Part shown: in pieces, positions 47,909-60,078 of the stretch | How positions within the stretch are numbered: position 1 is the first letter of the stretch | Layout: every line of letters starts with the position of its first letter | NCBI GenBank assembly: GCA_010015655.1 | Contig: ML976738.1 | Span: forward strand, 183,971-247,970 | DNA from: Bimuria novae-zelandiae CBS 107.79 | Lineage: Eukaryota; Ascomycota; Dothideomycetes; Pleosporales; Didymosphaeriaceae | Direction of reading: 5' to 3' | DNA length: 64,000 nucleotides | Program-made: the position numbers and the translations under genes | The notes under the pieces: model-generated | Databases searched by the model: none | Told to the model about the DNA's origin: nothing | What the model saw: only the letters and a program-made list of their open reading frames with translations

Positions 47909-48290
47909 ACTTCTATAGTTTAGGGCTCTAATATTATGCACTTAAAAAAAGGATATACACTTTATTTGATACTCTTTTAATTTACTTAATCTATACTTAA
48001 TTAAGCGCTATTTTAGTTGGCTTAAAAGATTTTTTTTAAAAAAAAAAAAACCTATGAAGTAAAGAGCGTGTTAAAATAAGCTAAAAATAATATAATAGTA
48101 TTTATATAAGCTATTTAGTAGGAAGATAAGATAATAAAGTAATATATAGCTTATTAACTCTATCCTAATTACTTTCGTGATGTAGCTAAAGCTTATAAAA
48201 AAACTAACTATAATAATAACTTTATAGCATAATTTAAATATCTTTACACATAGTATATTGCTGCTTAAAAGCTACTTTAATAGTATATTC

Positions 48291-49614
48291 ACGATGTAGC
48301 TGAAATTTTCGGTGTTCAGCCAAGGAATTTCACGTGAGCGATAGTCCACTTTTTTCCACCCATTGTACGTCGTCCAGGTTTCCCGCGTTACCGTACAACC
48401 GCATCATCACTGTGGCCGACCCTGTAAGCCTTGCTTCAGGACTGCTGACACTAACCATTTTCGCTCATAAATCTTGTGTTACACTTTTACAATGAACCGA
48501 GTGCCAAGAATAGACACATCGGCTAGAAAGGGCGCACGTGAGCGTAGAAGCGTCGAGACGCCAGCCTCCCCAAGCCACACTCGTGCCGAGGTTAGTCTGA
48601 ATTTGGCCGACCCTATCGATCACAGGCCCGACCTTGCAATGGTATCTCAGGGCTGAATTGAAGATTTTGAGTTAGGCCGCTGCATCTGTTCGTCTTCCGT
48701 GGACAAGTCTTGCCATTGCTGGCCCCCTGCGTCTCCATGCTGCTGAGAAAAGTCGCTACGACCCGGCCGCAGGCTCTTCTCGTCGGAGATCTGAGTCGGT
48801 ATTGACTAGGGGCTCCCGTTCCATGTATAGGACTCAACGACGTGGCGTGCGTGCGAGAGAATGCTTAGAAGGTCTGGGCGGAAGAACTTCGGCATTGTTC
48901 ATCGGCTTTGCGCGAGCACCCCAGCTTTGTGGTCATTCAGGCTGAGTCGATTGCACGTACGCCATAATTCCCGCCCTCATTCAATACGGTTTTATCGAAT
49001 GCTCTGACCGAAGCTCGTAATGTAGTTGCATCACCCACGATCCATCGTCCTGCGCCGGATCGCTACCGACGGCCGCTGTAATGGACTGTCGTAATATCTA
49101 GTTTGGGATGCGATGGCCCAGATCTTCCGACGAATACACGGCTACACTAGAGCCCTTTTCTGCCACCTCAACCTTTAACTTCATGCTGTTACCTCCATCA
49201 TTGAGATCGTCAAGTTTAGCTTGCCCATATCATAAAGTTGTTTGGCGAGATGTCGCATTACAACGGGCCAGCCCTCGTTTGCAACGACTCGTATCCTTCA
49301 ATGCAGCCTTCCAGTCCAGCGAGTAGCTTGCAAGCTTGCCTTGTATATGGGTTCCCCAAGATCGCGGAGGATGACCGATGACGTTACGATTTGTAGCTTT
49401 TCCACCTTTGACTGGCGAGCTTGAACAGATTCACTTTCTGCGCGGTAACGGCGTATTCGTGCAGGTCAACAGCCACTTCTTCCTAGTAGCGGTACTGCTT
49501 CGACTAGTTTGTAAGCTACAATGTCTAGTACTGCTCGGAGGCAGAATTAAGCTTTCCAGCCTGTAGTTCGTCGCTTTGGTTACATCCAGGCCTCGTCGCA
49601 CATTCTCGCGGATG
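48291..49614. other. Single-copy-like region, no gene recognised
   Basis: Base composition returns to balanced GC at about 48290. Open frames are short on both strands. A minus-strand stretch at about 49400-49180 looks protein-like in patches (SVILRDLGEPIYKASLQ, then WPVVMRHLAKQLYDMGKLN) but is broken by stops, and I cannot place it in a family. It may be a relic of an unidentified gene. Confidence 0.45.
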
Positions 49615-51466
49615 TCATCCTCTTGGCTCACCACATAGACCGAAGTGCGGTTCTATAATTCTAATCTTATAGAGAAGGTGGCGGGTGTGTCTTGTCTTCA
49701 AACGGCCAGCTTGGATCCATTGACTTCTCTCCTCTTCGGTCCCCGCGTAGCGGTCGAGGAAGTTCTCACGACATCGGGCCAACCGCTCCTTATACACGGG
49801 GTAGTTGTTATGATTGACCCAACCATCCCATCCCTGGTATGCGCCGATCTCGGTTAAAACCTATGCATTAGCTCGACACCATCGCTCCAACTCGCCTCGA
49901 GACGTTGCTGCTGCGTCCTAATTTCGGGTGTGAAGGAAAGGGGGCACGGTATGGAAGACCCAACACATGTGGCCCACTCGTCCTGAAGCCGAATGAGCAT
50001 TCCCTGTAAGATTGGCTCTCCATCGCTGAAGATTGAGCTTGCTAATCCAGTGATTTGACCAGGCAGGGTGTCTCGAAAATGCAGCGCATGAGCAATCTCT
50101 GGACATTGGCGGAGCATAAGGATTTCATAGAGTTTGTAGAGAGACCGAGCAGCCAGGAGATTCTTCGCTTGGTATTGTGCCTCCTGGCTCATATCATCAA
50201 AATTATCGGGTAGTGTTATAGGCTGAAAGCCTTCTGGTATTGGCCCTTCAAACTCGATGAGCGAAGGATGGCGTGCTTGGAGGAAGAGCGGGGAAACATT
50301 GACCGCTTGCCAGTCGATGATGTTGAGGATTCTTGCCGGTTAAGAAGGGTCAACGAAGATGTTCTCACTATGCAGATCGGAGTGCCATAGAGTCGGCTTT
50401 GACAGGTTGACATTGTTGGGCAGAATCTGGGTGGCGACTTTCAAATAATCCAGGAGGACTTCGACCTTCAATGATCTGGTTGGGCGGTATTGGTTGGGAC
50501 CGCTGAACAGCCCTTGTTGACCAGGATACGACGAGTACTTTTCAATACACGCTAGCTCTCGGGCGGCGCGGGAATGGACAAATTCGTTGAGCGAAGGCCC
50601 TGTCATCTAATCAGCTTAGGACGAGCATGATGGTGAAGGCAAGGGAACTTGCACGGCCCTCAATTTACTTCGACAGAGTCTCTTCCTTGGTCGAAGAATG
50701 CCCTGTTAGTTGTCGGACCGACTACGAAGGCATCTCCCTTGATTATCGAGTTGACGGAGTCAAGAAATTGACTTGGGCTCGGGCTGGGTAGGTCCTTCGC
50801 ATAATACAAGCTCCCGTGCATAGGAATATTGGTAGAAACAAAGGCTTTCTCGTACCCAACCAAGGTCCTGACAACCTCAAGTCTTTCTTCTCAAGGCATC
50901 TCATTCCATATCTTGCCTAATTCCACCCCTCCACTGCGTTCCATCAGGATGTACTCTGCTCTAACGGGATTGTCTGTCGAGGAGCTCCAGCCATATACCC
51001 GAAGGGCCGGGATACCAGGGACATTTCGAACCTGCAACAAGGCTTCATGTCAGCAATCACTAGTTGTGATGAGTCGGGGAGCCCGTACGTAGTCCATGGT
51101 GGCGGCTTCGCTGGCTGTCGTAAAGTGCGGTCGTCCAGCATTCGGGTTCGGGAGTTTGGCGATTAATTCTCGGCCGTCGTCCATGGCAATCAGGAAGACT
51201 TTGCTGAAGTTTCCTTCAGGCAGTTTCTCAAATTTGACGCAAGAGCGAGCTTCGATCGCTTGCGCTGAGACTTGGAGCAGTCCTGGTAGGTCGAACTCAA
51301 CGTAACGGCGAGCAAGCTGATATTCCTCATTCCAGAGCCATCGACCCGAGGTGTATTTGTAAAATTGCTGCACATCGCAGTCTTGAAGAATGTCGGCGTC
51401 GTGCGAAGTCATTGTATACTGGCGGGAATGCGGCGATGAGGGCAAAGTTAGTTGGGCCAACTTCAC
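49615..51466 (-). pseudogene. AIM9-like APH-family phosphotransferase, broken
   Basis: An aminoglycoside-phosphotransferase-fold protein of the large ascomycete AIM9-like group. Visible are FYKYTSGRWLWNEEYQLARR, the N-lobe LPEGNFSKVFLIAMDDG and AKLPNP, the Brenner catalytic motif WHSDLHSENIFVDP and the metal-binding IIDWQ. A GT-AG intron joins ATMDY to VRNVPGIPALRVYGWSS, and a second precedes GPSLNEFVHSRAARE. Three lesions occur. A TGA at 50893-50891 replaces tryptophan (NEMP-stop-EERLEVV). A TAA at 50342-50340 replaces glutamine (a CAA-to-TAA, RIP-type change). A frame shift lies near 49860, before EIGAYQGWDGWVNHNNYP. The C-terminus continues to 49615. The substrate of the family is unknown. 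Confidence 0.82.
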
Positions 51467-52258
51467 GAACCGAGAGGATTTGAGGAGCTGTCAGTTGAAC
51501 CAACTCATTTGCAAAGAGCTCAAAATCGTATTCGGGGTAGAAGATCGATGAAAGTTAGCTAAGGCAGCAAGGAGTGACATACCGGATGCAATCGCAGTTG
51601 CGATCGATGCAGTGAAGCACTTCGCGTCGTGGGGGCGCGGGCGTGTACGCCGTGAGGTGGGTAGGTGCTAATGCCGGGCCAAGAACTGCCTTGGCTGAAA
51701 CGTCACTCGCTGCGCACGAGCCGACCAAAATAGGGCTTAATCAGCGAATAGCAGCAGGAACACCAAATAGTACAAAAATTACCACGCGTAATTCTACATA
51801 GTCCCACTCGCTACGAAGGCGAAATCTATAGGGCGTGTCTGCTGATGAGACGTGATTTCCGTTTCTCTCCACGCTGCTTCGTACCGACTGGCATGCCAAA
51901 GCTCAACCGACAGAGATGAGGAAATCCAACTTCGCCGCAAATTTACCGCCAGGCTTCAATGTATGTATTCCGCGTAGGCAGTCGGCGCTTCGACAACGAA
52001 TCATCAATGTTCGAAGTCACGCGAGATCAATACTGGCGATGGGAGCGGTGTCCTGGAGTAATCTCCCAAGGTCCAAAACTCAATAGGAAAGGTATAAGAG
52101 GAGCTCGATCGTCGACCAAAGCTGCAATCAAGCCAAAGACACGAACATCATACCAACTGCCGTACCTCCGCCAAAGTCGAATCTCTTGAGGAATTCTACC
52201 TTGTATGTAAATCCAACAATGAGTGAGCTATGTCTGACATATCAGAGCTATAGATACA
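51467..52258. other. Intergenic, no gene recognised
   Basis: Balanced-GC sequence between the phosphotransferase remnant and a small ORF. A 76-codon open frame at 51959-52189 (+) shows no recognisable feature. Confidence 0.45.
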
Positions 52259-52629
52259 ATGTCCAACTCTGTCAAAAAGGCTATCCAGAAGCTCTTCGAC
52301 GACGCTGCGAAGAGCAAATCCGCAATGTCCCGTCTTCTCAATCCAACCGCGGACAGTGCGGGAAGACGTGTCTACCCCACCAGGAACGCCAAAACGATGC
52401 AAAGTATGGAATCCGCGTTGACAAGGGTGAAGCGGTCCACTGTCAACCGAACAAACTCCGACTTCATCTGCAGATCAACTCCAATGCAGAGAGCAAGACG
52501 CTCCGGGATCTGGCGAAGAAAGATCCTTATTGTGTCGTTTCGACTGCCGACGTCGACACTCAGCAAGGTGCTACGAAGGAGAGTCTCGAAGATCTAGAAG
52601 CACAGTTCACGAAGAATCTCAAGCTCTGA
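52259..52629 (+). CDS. Hypothetical small protein, reading frame uncertain
   Basis: Two overlapping plus-strand frames are open here. One starts at 52259 (MSNSVKKAIQKLFDDAAKSK), lysine-rich and helical at first, ending at 52597. The other is open from 52186 to 52629 and reads as soluble protein in its second half (ESKTLRDLAKKDPYCVVSTA, then LEDLEAQFTKNLKL). The first half looks more protein-like in one frame and the second half in the other. This suggests a single gene with an unrecognised intron or a frameshift. I do not recognise a family. No signal peptide is seen. Confidence 0.35.
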
Positions 52630-52739
52630 ATTCCCGCAATTAAGATGCTTTCTCTCCTTTAATCCCAATTGCAAACAACTGTACGATATGGGGTTTCAAT
52701 ACGCAACGTAGCGATCAAATGCAACAAGTTCTATGTACT

Positions 52740-53337
52740 TACACCCTAAGATAGGCAAGATTACTTAAATATTTAGAATTAAATTATTATATACTCGTAC
52801 TCTAACTTAAATTACTAAAGCTAATAATAAGTAACTAAATAGACATAAGATTACTAAAATCTTAGTAAGCTTTAAAGCTATATCCTTTTACACTAGCTTT
52901 AATATATACCTATTATAATGCTTAGCTATGCTTAATTTAGGCATAATCTGCTATATCTTTAATAACATTAATTGCTTTGTCTTATACTAGCTATCGGCGC
53001 CAGGAGACTTTATATAGACAGGGAATATATAAATATAGATTAAAGGATATAAAAGCGTCTATCTTAACGTTTAAAGTGTAAGCAGTAATTAAATAACATA
53101 GCTAAATAATATTACTTATTACTTTAATCTACTCTATAATCTTATATTATTCTAATTACTTTGGAGGCAAGGCCTTTAGTGGGATATAAAAGTAGACCTA
53201 ATAACTTTATAAAAAAAAGAGATAATACTATACTAGTAGAACTTTAAGAGTTACATAGATAGTAGGTGTTAGAACATAAGATAAGGCTAGTAGGTAGTAC
53301 TCATACTAAAGCTACGCATGTCACCTACAAGACTAAT
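52740..53337. other. AT-rich RIP-altered repeat remnant
   Basis: From about 52740 the sequence becomes AT-rich with no legible domain. It precedes the Gypsy insertion at 53338. Since Copia sequence resumes beyond that element at 61904, this may be the 5' part of the same Copia copy, but I cannot read gag or an LTR in it. Confidence 0.5.
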
Positions 53338-54153
53338 TATTAAGCCCTTCGGAGTAGCTAATCCTAAAGGGATAAGGGTTAGTATTAAAGGTGTGTATAG
53401 TATAATTAAATTAATAAGAGTCTAAGTTAAATCTAAATAATAGATTAGTAAATAGCTTAAACACGATAGTAGAAGGCTACTGTTACGATCCAGAAGTCAA
53501 AGGTGGGACAACGGGCCTTATGACGACGAGGCCCCACCTAGGGCTTACGTAACGTCCCAAGCTGTCTCAGGCGCCAAGACCATGGGACATCATAGGACCA
53601 CGTGACCCTGGTCACGTGATGTCCCAGGATATCCCATGGGATCCCACGAAGCCGGGATATGGGACACCATGGGATTCTATGGGACAAGGAGGATATATAT
53701 ATAGGATAATTTTCCTTTGTTATGCTCCTTATAGTGAACTCACATATCTTCTACGCGAGTACGTTCTCCTATATAGACTAATAGTTATTTTATTTATTAT
53801 AAGATTAGATTGTTTAGCCTCGCGCTAAGGTTCGCATTAACTTATACTATTAAATAATCTGTAAAGCACTATAATACCTTACTGCCCTAACCCGGATCGG
53901 AACAAGGTGTAAGCGACTCATAACAGCTACTATCGCGTTCCTATATACATAACTTGTCTTATAAATCCTAATAATCCTAAGAGTCCTAGGAGTCTCAAAG
54001 TCCCATATACTAAGATATATCTAGGACGCCTAATACTCCTAGGACGCGTAACTAATTACGTAATTTATAGCTAAGTTAAGAATCTTAGCTAGTTATATAG
54101 GTAAGTGTCTATGCCCCGTCCCGCGTTATATTAGATCTTAATAGATCTTAATA
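53338..54153 (-). repeat. Gypsy-2 LTR, 3' in transcript sense, split by a solo LTR
   Basis: It starts TATTAAGCCC (TG now TA) and ends GATCTTAATA (CA now TA). The solo LTR 53481-53925 interrupts it. It lacks about 70 bp present in the partner LTR after GGGTTAGT. Confidence 0.82.
53481..53925 (+). repeat. Solo LTR, family A, subfamily A1 (445 bp)
   Basis: Starts TGTTACGATCCAG, ends GACTCATAACA and is flanked by the duplication GCTAC (53476-53480, 53926-53930). It is inserted within the left LTR of the second Gypsy element. Confidence 0.93.
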
Positions 54154-56021
54154 TTAGTTCCCCTCTTTAGACTTAATATCCTTATAAGTTAACTACCTAT
54201 AAAGCTGCTTTCTTAATCCGCCTAATACTATTATTTATAAGCTAATTATCTTAAGTAAAATTACGTATTTACTATAGTTCCCTATTTATACTACGCTAAG
54301 ATGTAACTACCTTATTAATTATTATTACTACACTTAAAGTATAGAAATTATATTTAGTATAGTAATTAAAAGTGCAAGCTAGAGGAGATTCTTTTATTAG
54401 ATTATTTAAAAATAGATGCTAAACTAGAAAGGTTAGAAAAGTTAGAGGCTAAGGAGGAGGCAAAACTTTAGGTAAAAGAAGAGCTCGCTTATGCAGCACT
54501 CTTGCGTGCTTATCTATTATATAAGAAGATAGCATGTTTACGCGATTAGCGTAAGAAGTTATATTAAAAAGAATAAAAGTTATTTAATTATAGTATATTC
54601 ATAGTGGACAAGTTAGAGGCCTTAAAGGCTCGTAAGGAACTTGCTTAGGTAGTAGTATTAATTAATCCTAATATCGCTCTAGGTGCTAAAGTAATAGACT
54701 AGTTTATAGTCTAGTTAAAGCTTTTCTGTTTTACTACGTAGTGCGCTAGTATTATTAGATTCTTTTTTAATAATTTTATAAGTAGTCCTTTAGTTCCTAA
54801 GTGTTTTCGCTATGTAGGTATCTTTTTTATTTAATAAAATATATACGTAGCTAATTCTTGTACTATCGTATTTATTTAACTTTAAATTTGTTTTCTTCCT
54901 TAGGCTAATAGTAAAAGGTAGTTTTATCTAGTGTCTTAGGATCTGCAGGTTCTAATTAGTCTATATAAAATACTAGGTGTATTTTCGCGTCTAGCAATAG
55001 TTCTAATTAGTAATTAACTAGTAATATCTATTTAATAATAAAAAATAGTTTAATCTTAACATAGTCTAGTTTCTTGTATTTCTTTTTCTAAGTTTATAGA
55101 TTCTTTATAAGTAGATATGCTTTATTCCCCTTATTTAGCTAAGGTGCCGCTTTTTGTTTTTAGTTTATATAGGAAATACTTTACTATTAAGCCTTTTTTA
55201 AGATTCTCTTAAAGTTGTGCGTATATCTTCTTTATAGTTTTTATTATGTTAATTACTTCTTTTGTCCTAATTATTGTAGGAAATATTTAATTAAAGAGAT
55301 GTAGGTATCTTTCGTAGTTTATATAAAATAATGTAAATCCTATTGTTGCTAATATCTTGTTTTTATATGCTAATTGTGCTATAGGTAATAGGGAAATCAA
55401 GTTATTTTTCTAGTTTTTACAGTAGTTGCGTAGGTACGTTTTAATTATCTAATTCGTACGTTCTGTCTGGTCGTTAGTTTGTGGGTAATATACTATTAAT
55501 AATTTTCGTTTTATTCTAATAAGTGCTATAAGCGTTATCTTGTAATTTAAAGTAAATAGTTTGTCTCTATCGCTAATAATTATCTTTAGAATACTATAGT
55601 ATTATATAAGTTAATCTAGAATAAGGAATGCAAGTTCCTTTACTATAATTATCTTTTAATATAGTAGTAATTCTACGTATTTAGTAAATTAATAGACGAT
55701 ATTTAGTATTGCATTATAACTAATTCCTATTACAGGGTCTTTTAACCTTAGTAGTCTTATAATAAAGTTTATAGCGATGTCTTCCTATAGTGTAACTAGT
55801 ATTTGGATTGCTTACATTTCTCTATATTTAAGATATATTATATGCTTGTTGCGTTAACAATCTGCGTATTTGCGGATATATATAATTACTACATCTTTAA
55901 TGACTTTAAAGCTATAGTTCCGCTAGATAAGTTCTATTATTTTCTTAATATCTAGATATCTATACACTAGATTATTATAATATTATCGTATAATCTCGTT
56001 TTGTTATTCTTTAGGTACTTC

Positions 56022-56276
56022 TGTTGAATGGGCTATACTAAGCCAAGCATATCGCGATATGATAGGGCTAGATAGTTGTACGATGGTACGGGTGAGAAAA
56101 GGGTCTGGTATTCAAGTCTTGTCTGTCTGTTCTACGTACAGAGGAAAGGGGTTTATAAGGATTGATGCTCGCGCACGGTGACTATGGTCTGTGCCTTGGC
56201 CTGTGCGGTATTAAATATCCATTGTCACCTGTCTTAAGACATCGCATTAGGTAGCTGCCCGTACTGCGTACGGACA
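56022..56276. repeat. Solo LTR, family C (255 bp)
   Basis: A GC-balanced segment bounded TGTTGAATGGGC...GTACGGACA sits in the RIP-altered Gypsy-2 pol. It is flanked by the duplication ACTTC (56017-56021, 56277-56281). It shares GTACGATNGTACGGGTGA with the LTR at 56442. Confidence 0.88.
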
Positions 56277-56441
56277 ACTTCTTTTATTATAACGAGGAGT
56301 TAATTAAGTTCTACTATAAGTTTAAGGAATTTATTCTTATTTTTCTATAGTATTATAGAATAAGTTTTTGCCTTTTTTATAAGGTTATTTTATTAGCTAA
56401 GCGCGTTTACTTATCTATTTATTTTCTTACTATATAGATAA

Positions 56442-56641
56442 TGTTGGTAGGCCTTTGTACGATCGTACGGGTGATAACAGTAACGAATGTCTTGTATATT
56501 GCTATTGGTATATTCTATCTATGAACGTGGGTGCTACGAAGGTATACATGGGCTCGGTGCGAGTCGGACCGAAGTAGGATCGAGGCGGTACGTTGGGCAG
56601 CATCAAGCAGCCTCAGGCGATGGGATATGTGTATACCGACA
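56442..56641. repeat. Solo LTR, family C, short form (200 bp)
   Basis: Bounded TGTTGGTAGGCC...TATACCGACA and flanked by the duplication GATAA (56437-56441, 56642-56646). It contains the perfect palindrome GTACGATCGTAC. It is not RIP-altered, unlike its surroundings. Confidence 0.88.
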
Positions 56642-59521
56642 GATAACTTTAAATTTGTATTATCTAGTAGTCTGTAACTATCGTTATTATCGTGGTGTAA
56701 ATTCTTTTATAGTCGTGAATCGTAGCAAATTCTTATAATTTATATAAATTTCTAGCGTTAAGTAGTTAAAAGCGTAAATTCTCTAGTGCTTTAATACTTT
56801 TACGATAGCGTAGGGTTCCTTATTATATACGTTGTATCGTGTTTCTGCGTTGTTAAACTTTCGTGAGTAGTACGCAATTAGGTGCTATTTGCCATTCTTT
56901 TCCTGTTTTGCACATGCGTCTATTGCGAGATCACTTGCGTCTATTTTAAATTATAGTAGTTTTCTATCCTAAAAGTAAATAAATGCTAGTATCATAATGC
57001 ATGCTATCTTTAAGAGTTAAAATAATATTCTATACTCTATTATTTATATAAATAGTGTATCTTACTTTATAAGGTTTATTAGGGGTATTATAATCTTTGT
57101 ATAGTTCTTAATAAATTATTAATTAAATCTGTAGAATCCTAAGTACACTTATATATTTTTTATGGTTTTTAATATTAGCTAGTTCTTAATATATTTAATT
57201 TTATTTAGTGCTATTTCGATTCTATTTACGCTAATAATGTGTTTTAGAAATTCTAGTCTTTATACATAGAATTTACACTTCTTTAGTTTAATTTATAAGT
57301 GTGCTCTGTCTAGTGCCTTTAGTACTGTCTATACGAGTGGTATGTGGTCTGATTCGTTTTCTGAGAAGACGAGAATGTTATCTATATAGGTAAAAATAAA
57401 TATATCTAAATAATTACGTAAGATATTATTAATTAATGCCTAAAAAGTTACTAGTGCGTTAGTAAGTCTAAAAGGTATAACTATGTATTTAAATAGTCTA
57501 TAATATATTCTAAACGCTATTTTCTATTCGTTACCTTTCTTAATTTATATAAAGTAATATTTGTCTTATAAATCTATTATTATAAAGATTTTAGCTCTCG
57601 AGAGTTAGTCTTAAGTTCTAAGATGTTTAGTAGTAGGTATTAATTTTTAATTATTATATTATTAAGTTTTCTATAGTTTATACAGGGCCTTAGTTATCTA
57701 TTTTTTTTGTATAAATATAAAAGGGCTTATCGCTAGCAACTTTAAAGGTCTAATATATCCTTTCGCGAGATTTATCTTAATAAATTCCTTTTCCTACTAG
57801 AGTTATTTTCTAAATTTACTATATAGTAGTCTAAAGGGTGGCGTTTTCCCTTCTTCTAGGTTAATCGTGTGATTCTAGGGTTAATGTTTAAGAAGGTTTG
57901 CTTTTCCTTCTCTTTTTGTGAACATATAATTTTATGCTTGGTAGCATTCTAGAATTTTATGATTTGTGCTGTCTTCTATCTTCTTGTGCTCTGTGACCTA
58001 GTGGTTCCTGCCTGCGTCTGCTAAGGATATTTTCTATTTTTTAACTGTCTGTCGCAAGACTATATTATTAATAGCTTTCTTATTTACTATTATATTCTAT
58101 CTATGCGTAGGCTTTACTTATATTATATAGTTATAGCGCTTAAAAGATAGCTTTTTTTATTATTAATTAAAGGTTTATGCTTCCTTAACTAGGTTAGTCT
58201 TAAAAATATATTATAATTAGCTTTTTTAATGATATTAAGGGTAATTAGTTCCTAGTATCTATAGATTAAAGGGTAGTTTTAATCTTATATTTAATTATTG
58301 CTTTACTAGGCATTAGTTATCTATTCGTAATATAGATAGTATAGAGTATAGTCTTCTTACACTTATAAAGTCCTGCTTTATTAATTACTTTTTATATATA
58401 TATAGATCTCCTGTACTCCTAAGTCTAGCATGACTTTTATTTATATTCCTTTAAGCTATACTAGTAGCTTAATTAATACCTAACTATTAGTAGCGTTTAT
58501 TTCTTTAAAGGCGTTCTCTTACTTGAGCCTAGGTCTAAAAAAGATATCTTCTTTATTACTAGTTTTATAGATTAGAAGTGCCCCTTTCCCTTTTTTTCTT
58601 AGGCTATTATTAAGCCTTTTTTTTTAAGAAACGTTACTATCTTCGTTCCTTATTACTAATTTAATCCTGAAGGTTGTATCTCCCTTTAGTATATAATTAA
58701 ATCCATCCTTTTTTTATTTCTATATTTTAGAAAATAGGGTATAAGTACGTTTAATATATATTTAACACATATTTTTTATTAACTATTAGTAATAGTACCT
58801 AGTTTATTACTTAGTTAAAGTATAGAAAGTAACGTATTTTGTGTTTATCTTAAAAATAAATATTATAACAGGCAATAGGATAGTTAAACTACTTTTATTT
58901 ATATTATTAGTATGTTTAGGGAAAGTAGCTCTATTCTTTAGCTTAGTAGTATACAGTATATTAATCTTCTCCGCAGAGGGTCTATTATATAGTTCTATAC
59001 GCAGGGTTATAGTGGTCTAGGTCGTACTATAGTTTATAGTTTAGGTTTTTATTTAGGTACTTCTTTTTAAGTTCTTTATATTTATAGTAGTAGTCTACCC
59101 ATTCACGCACTATTTTACTAACTAGATTAGGTTAGCAAGCGTAGTAAAGTGCTACTTTATAGTCTTTATCTTATTATTTTATTATTATAAAACTAAAGTC
59201 TCCTTCTCTTAGTTAGTGTTCTTCTAAGAAGTTAAAAATATTTATTATTTTACTAGTAACTAGTTTGCTCTAGCTAAGGTAAAGTGTAAAAGATTAAGGT
59301 ACTAGCTCTTTTTCTTTCTTATTTAATCCTTTATACGTATCCTTGTAGAGTTAAGAGTTACGTAATCCTAATTATTCCGAATTTTTATTATAGATAGTAA
59401 TTTATTTAATAACACTTATTACTTACTATTCTTTATTAGTTGTCTTTGTATTATTAACGGTTAGTACGTTTAACTACCTAATAATCTTATTCTTAGATCT
59501 GTAGTTCCTGGCTATATGGCC

Positions 59522-60078
59522 AGGAACACCAAAATCGTGATTCCACCCACACGACCGTGTGGGGGGTTCCTGTAGTATGAAATTGTTCGCCTGAACAAGC
59601 TGATTACTAGAATCACGTTCTTTATCCGCAAAAAGCNNNNNNNNNNAAAACCTTTCACCCAAACTAAGTACCGCTCAGGCGACTACTACTACTTGTTCAA
59701 GCTTGAGGTTTTCCCCTACGAGGTTTTTACTCAAGGTACAAGGCAGCTTGCTAACTCGTACGAGGTCCTACTTCGTACGAGGTAGGGGGAGGAAGACAGT
59801 ACGGGAGCAGAGCTACAAGGGCGAGGGAGAGAGGGGCAGGACAACAACACCCTCACAGATGAGGGCCGGCTACTATAGGTATCTAGGTGCCTGTAGTAGC
59901 AGGTAGACCTATTAAAGGGAGGATGGGCTATGTACAACAAGGCTACTGTGATGGTAGCCAGCCGACAGGCACGAAACGCTTTCTGTAAATACAGCTTAGC
60001 ACGTCCCCATGCCCCATGGGAGGCTAGAACATTATGTTCCTGGACGTTAATCAATACTACTACTACTACTACTACTAC
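59522..60078 (+). mobile_element. (TAC)8-tailed non-LTR retroposon, SINE-like or truncated LINE
   Basis: A 14-bp direct repeat, CTGGCTATATGGCC, flanks it (59508-59521, 60078-60091). The right side ends in eight TAC triplets (60055-60078). The last bases of the tail overlap the duplication ambiguously. A simple-repeat 3' tail and a long duplication indicate target-primed reverse transcription. The insert is GC-balanced and un-RIPed, and lies inside the Gypsy-2 gag zinc knuckle. A hairpin CCCACACGACCGTGTGGG occurs near 59546. It has no recognisable reverse transcriptase, and I do not see clear pol III A/B boxes. Ten Ns at 59637-59646 hide part of it. Confidence 0.8.
59637..59646. other. Run of ten undetermined bases
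   Basis: Ten consecutive N lie inside the retroposon insertion. They probably mark an assembly gap of unknown true length, so the retroposon length is approximate. Confidence 0.98.

Larger units (their letters stand above)
40284..48290 (+). mobile_element. Second Tc1/mariner-like remnant, split by a Gypsy element
   Basis: Plus-strand translation before 40838 reads VLQDSIFPYYKVIRANNPYT and then IFLV-stop-DN, a Tc1-type QDN catalytic block with CAG turned to TAG. After the Gypsy element, 47914-48060 continues with YYALKKRIYTL and a decayed LNPIE-LKDFF region. The same blocks occur in the element at 3235-5674, so the two are related. Terminal inverted repeats were not found, so the limits are approximate. 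Transposase function is clearly lost. Confidence 0.7.

Noticed and set aside
40839..56281. Shared ACTTC duplications at the Gypsy-1 element and the family C solo LTR at 56022 as evidence of linked events
   Set aside because: A five-base match in AT-rich DNA is easily coincidental, and the elements are unrelated.
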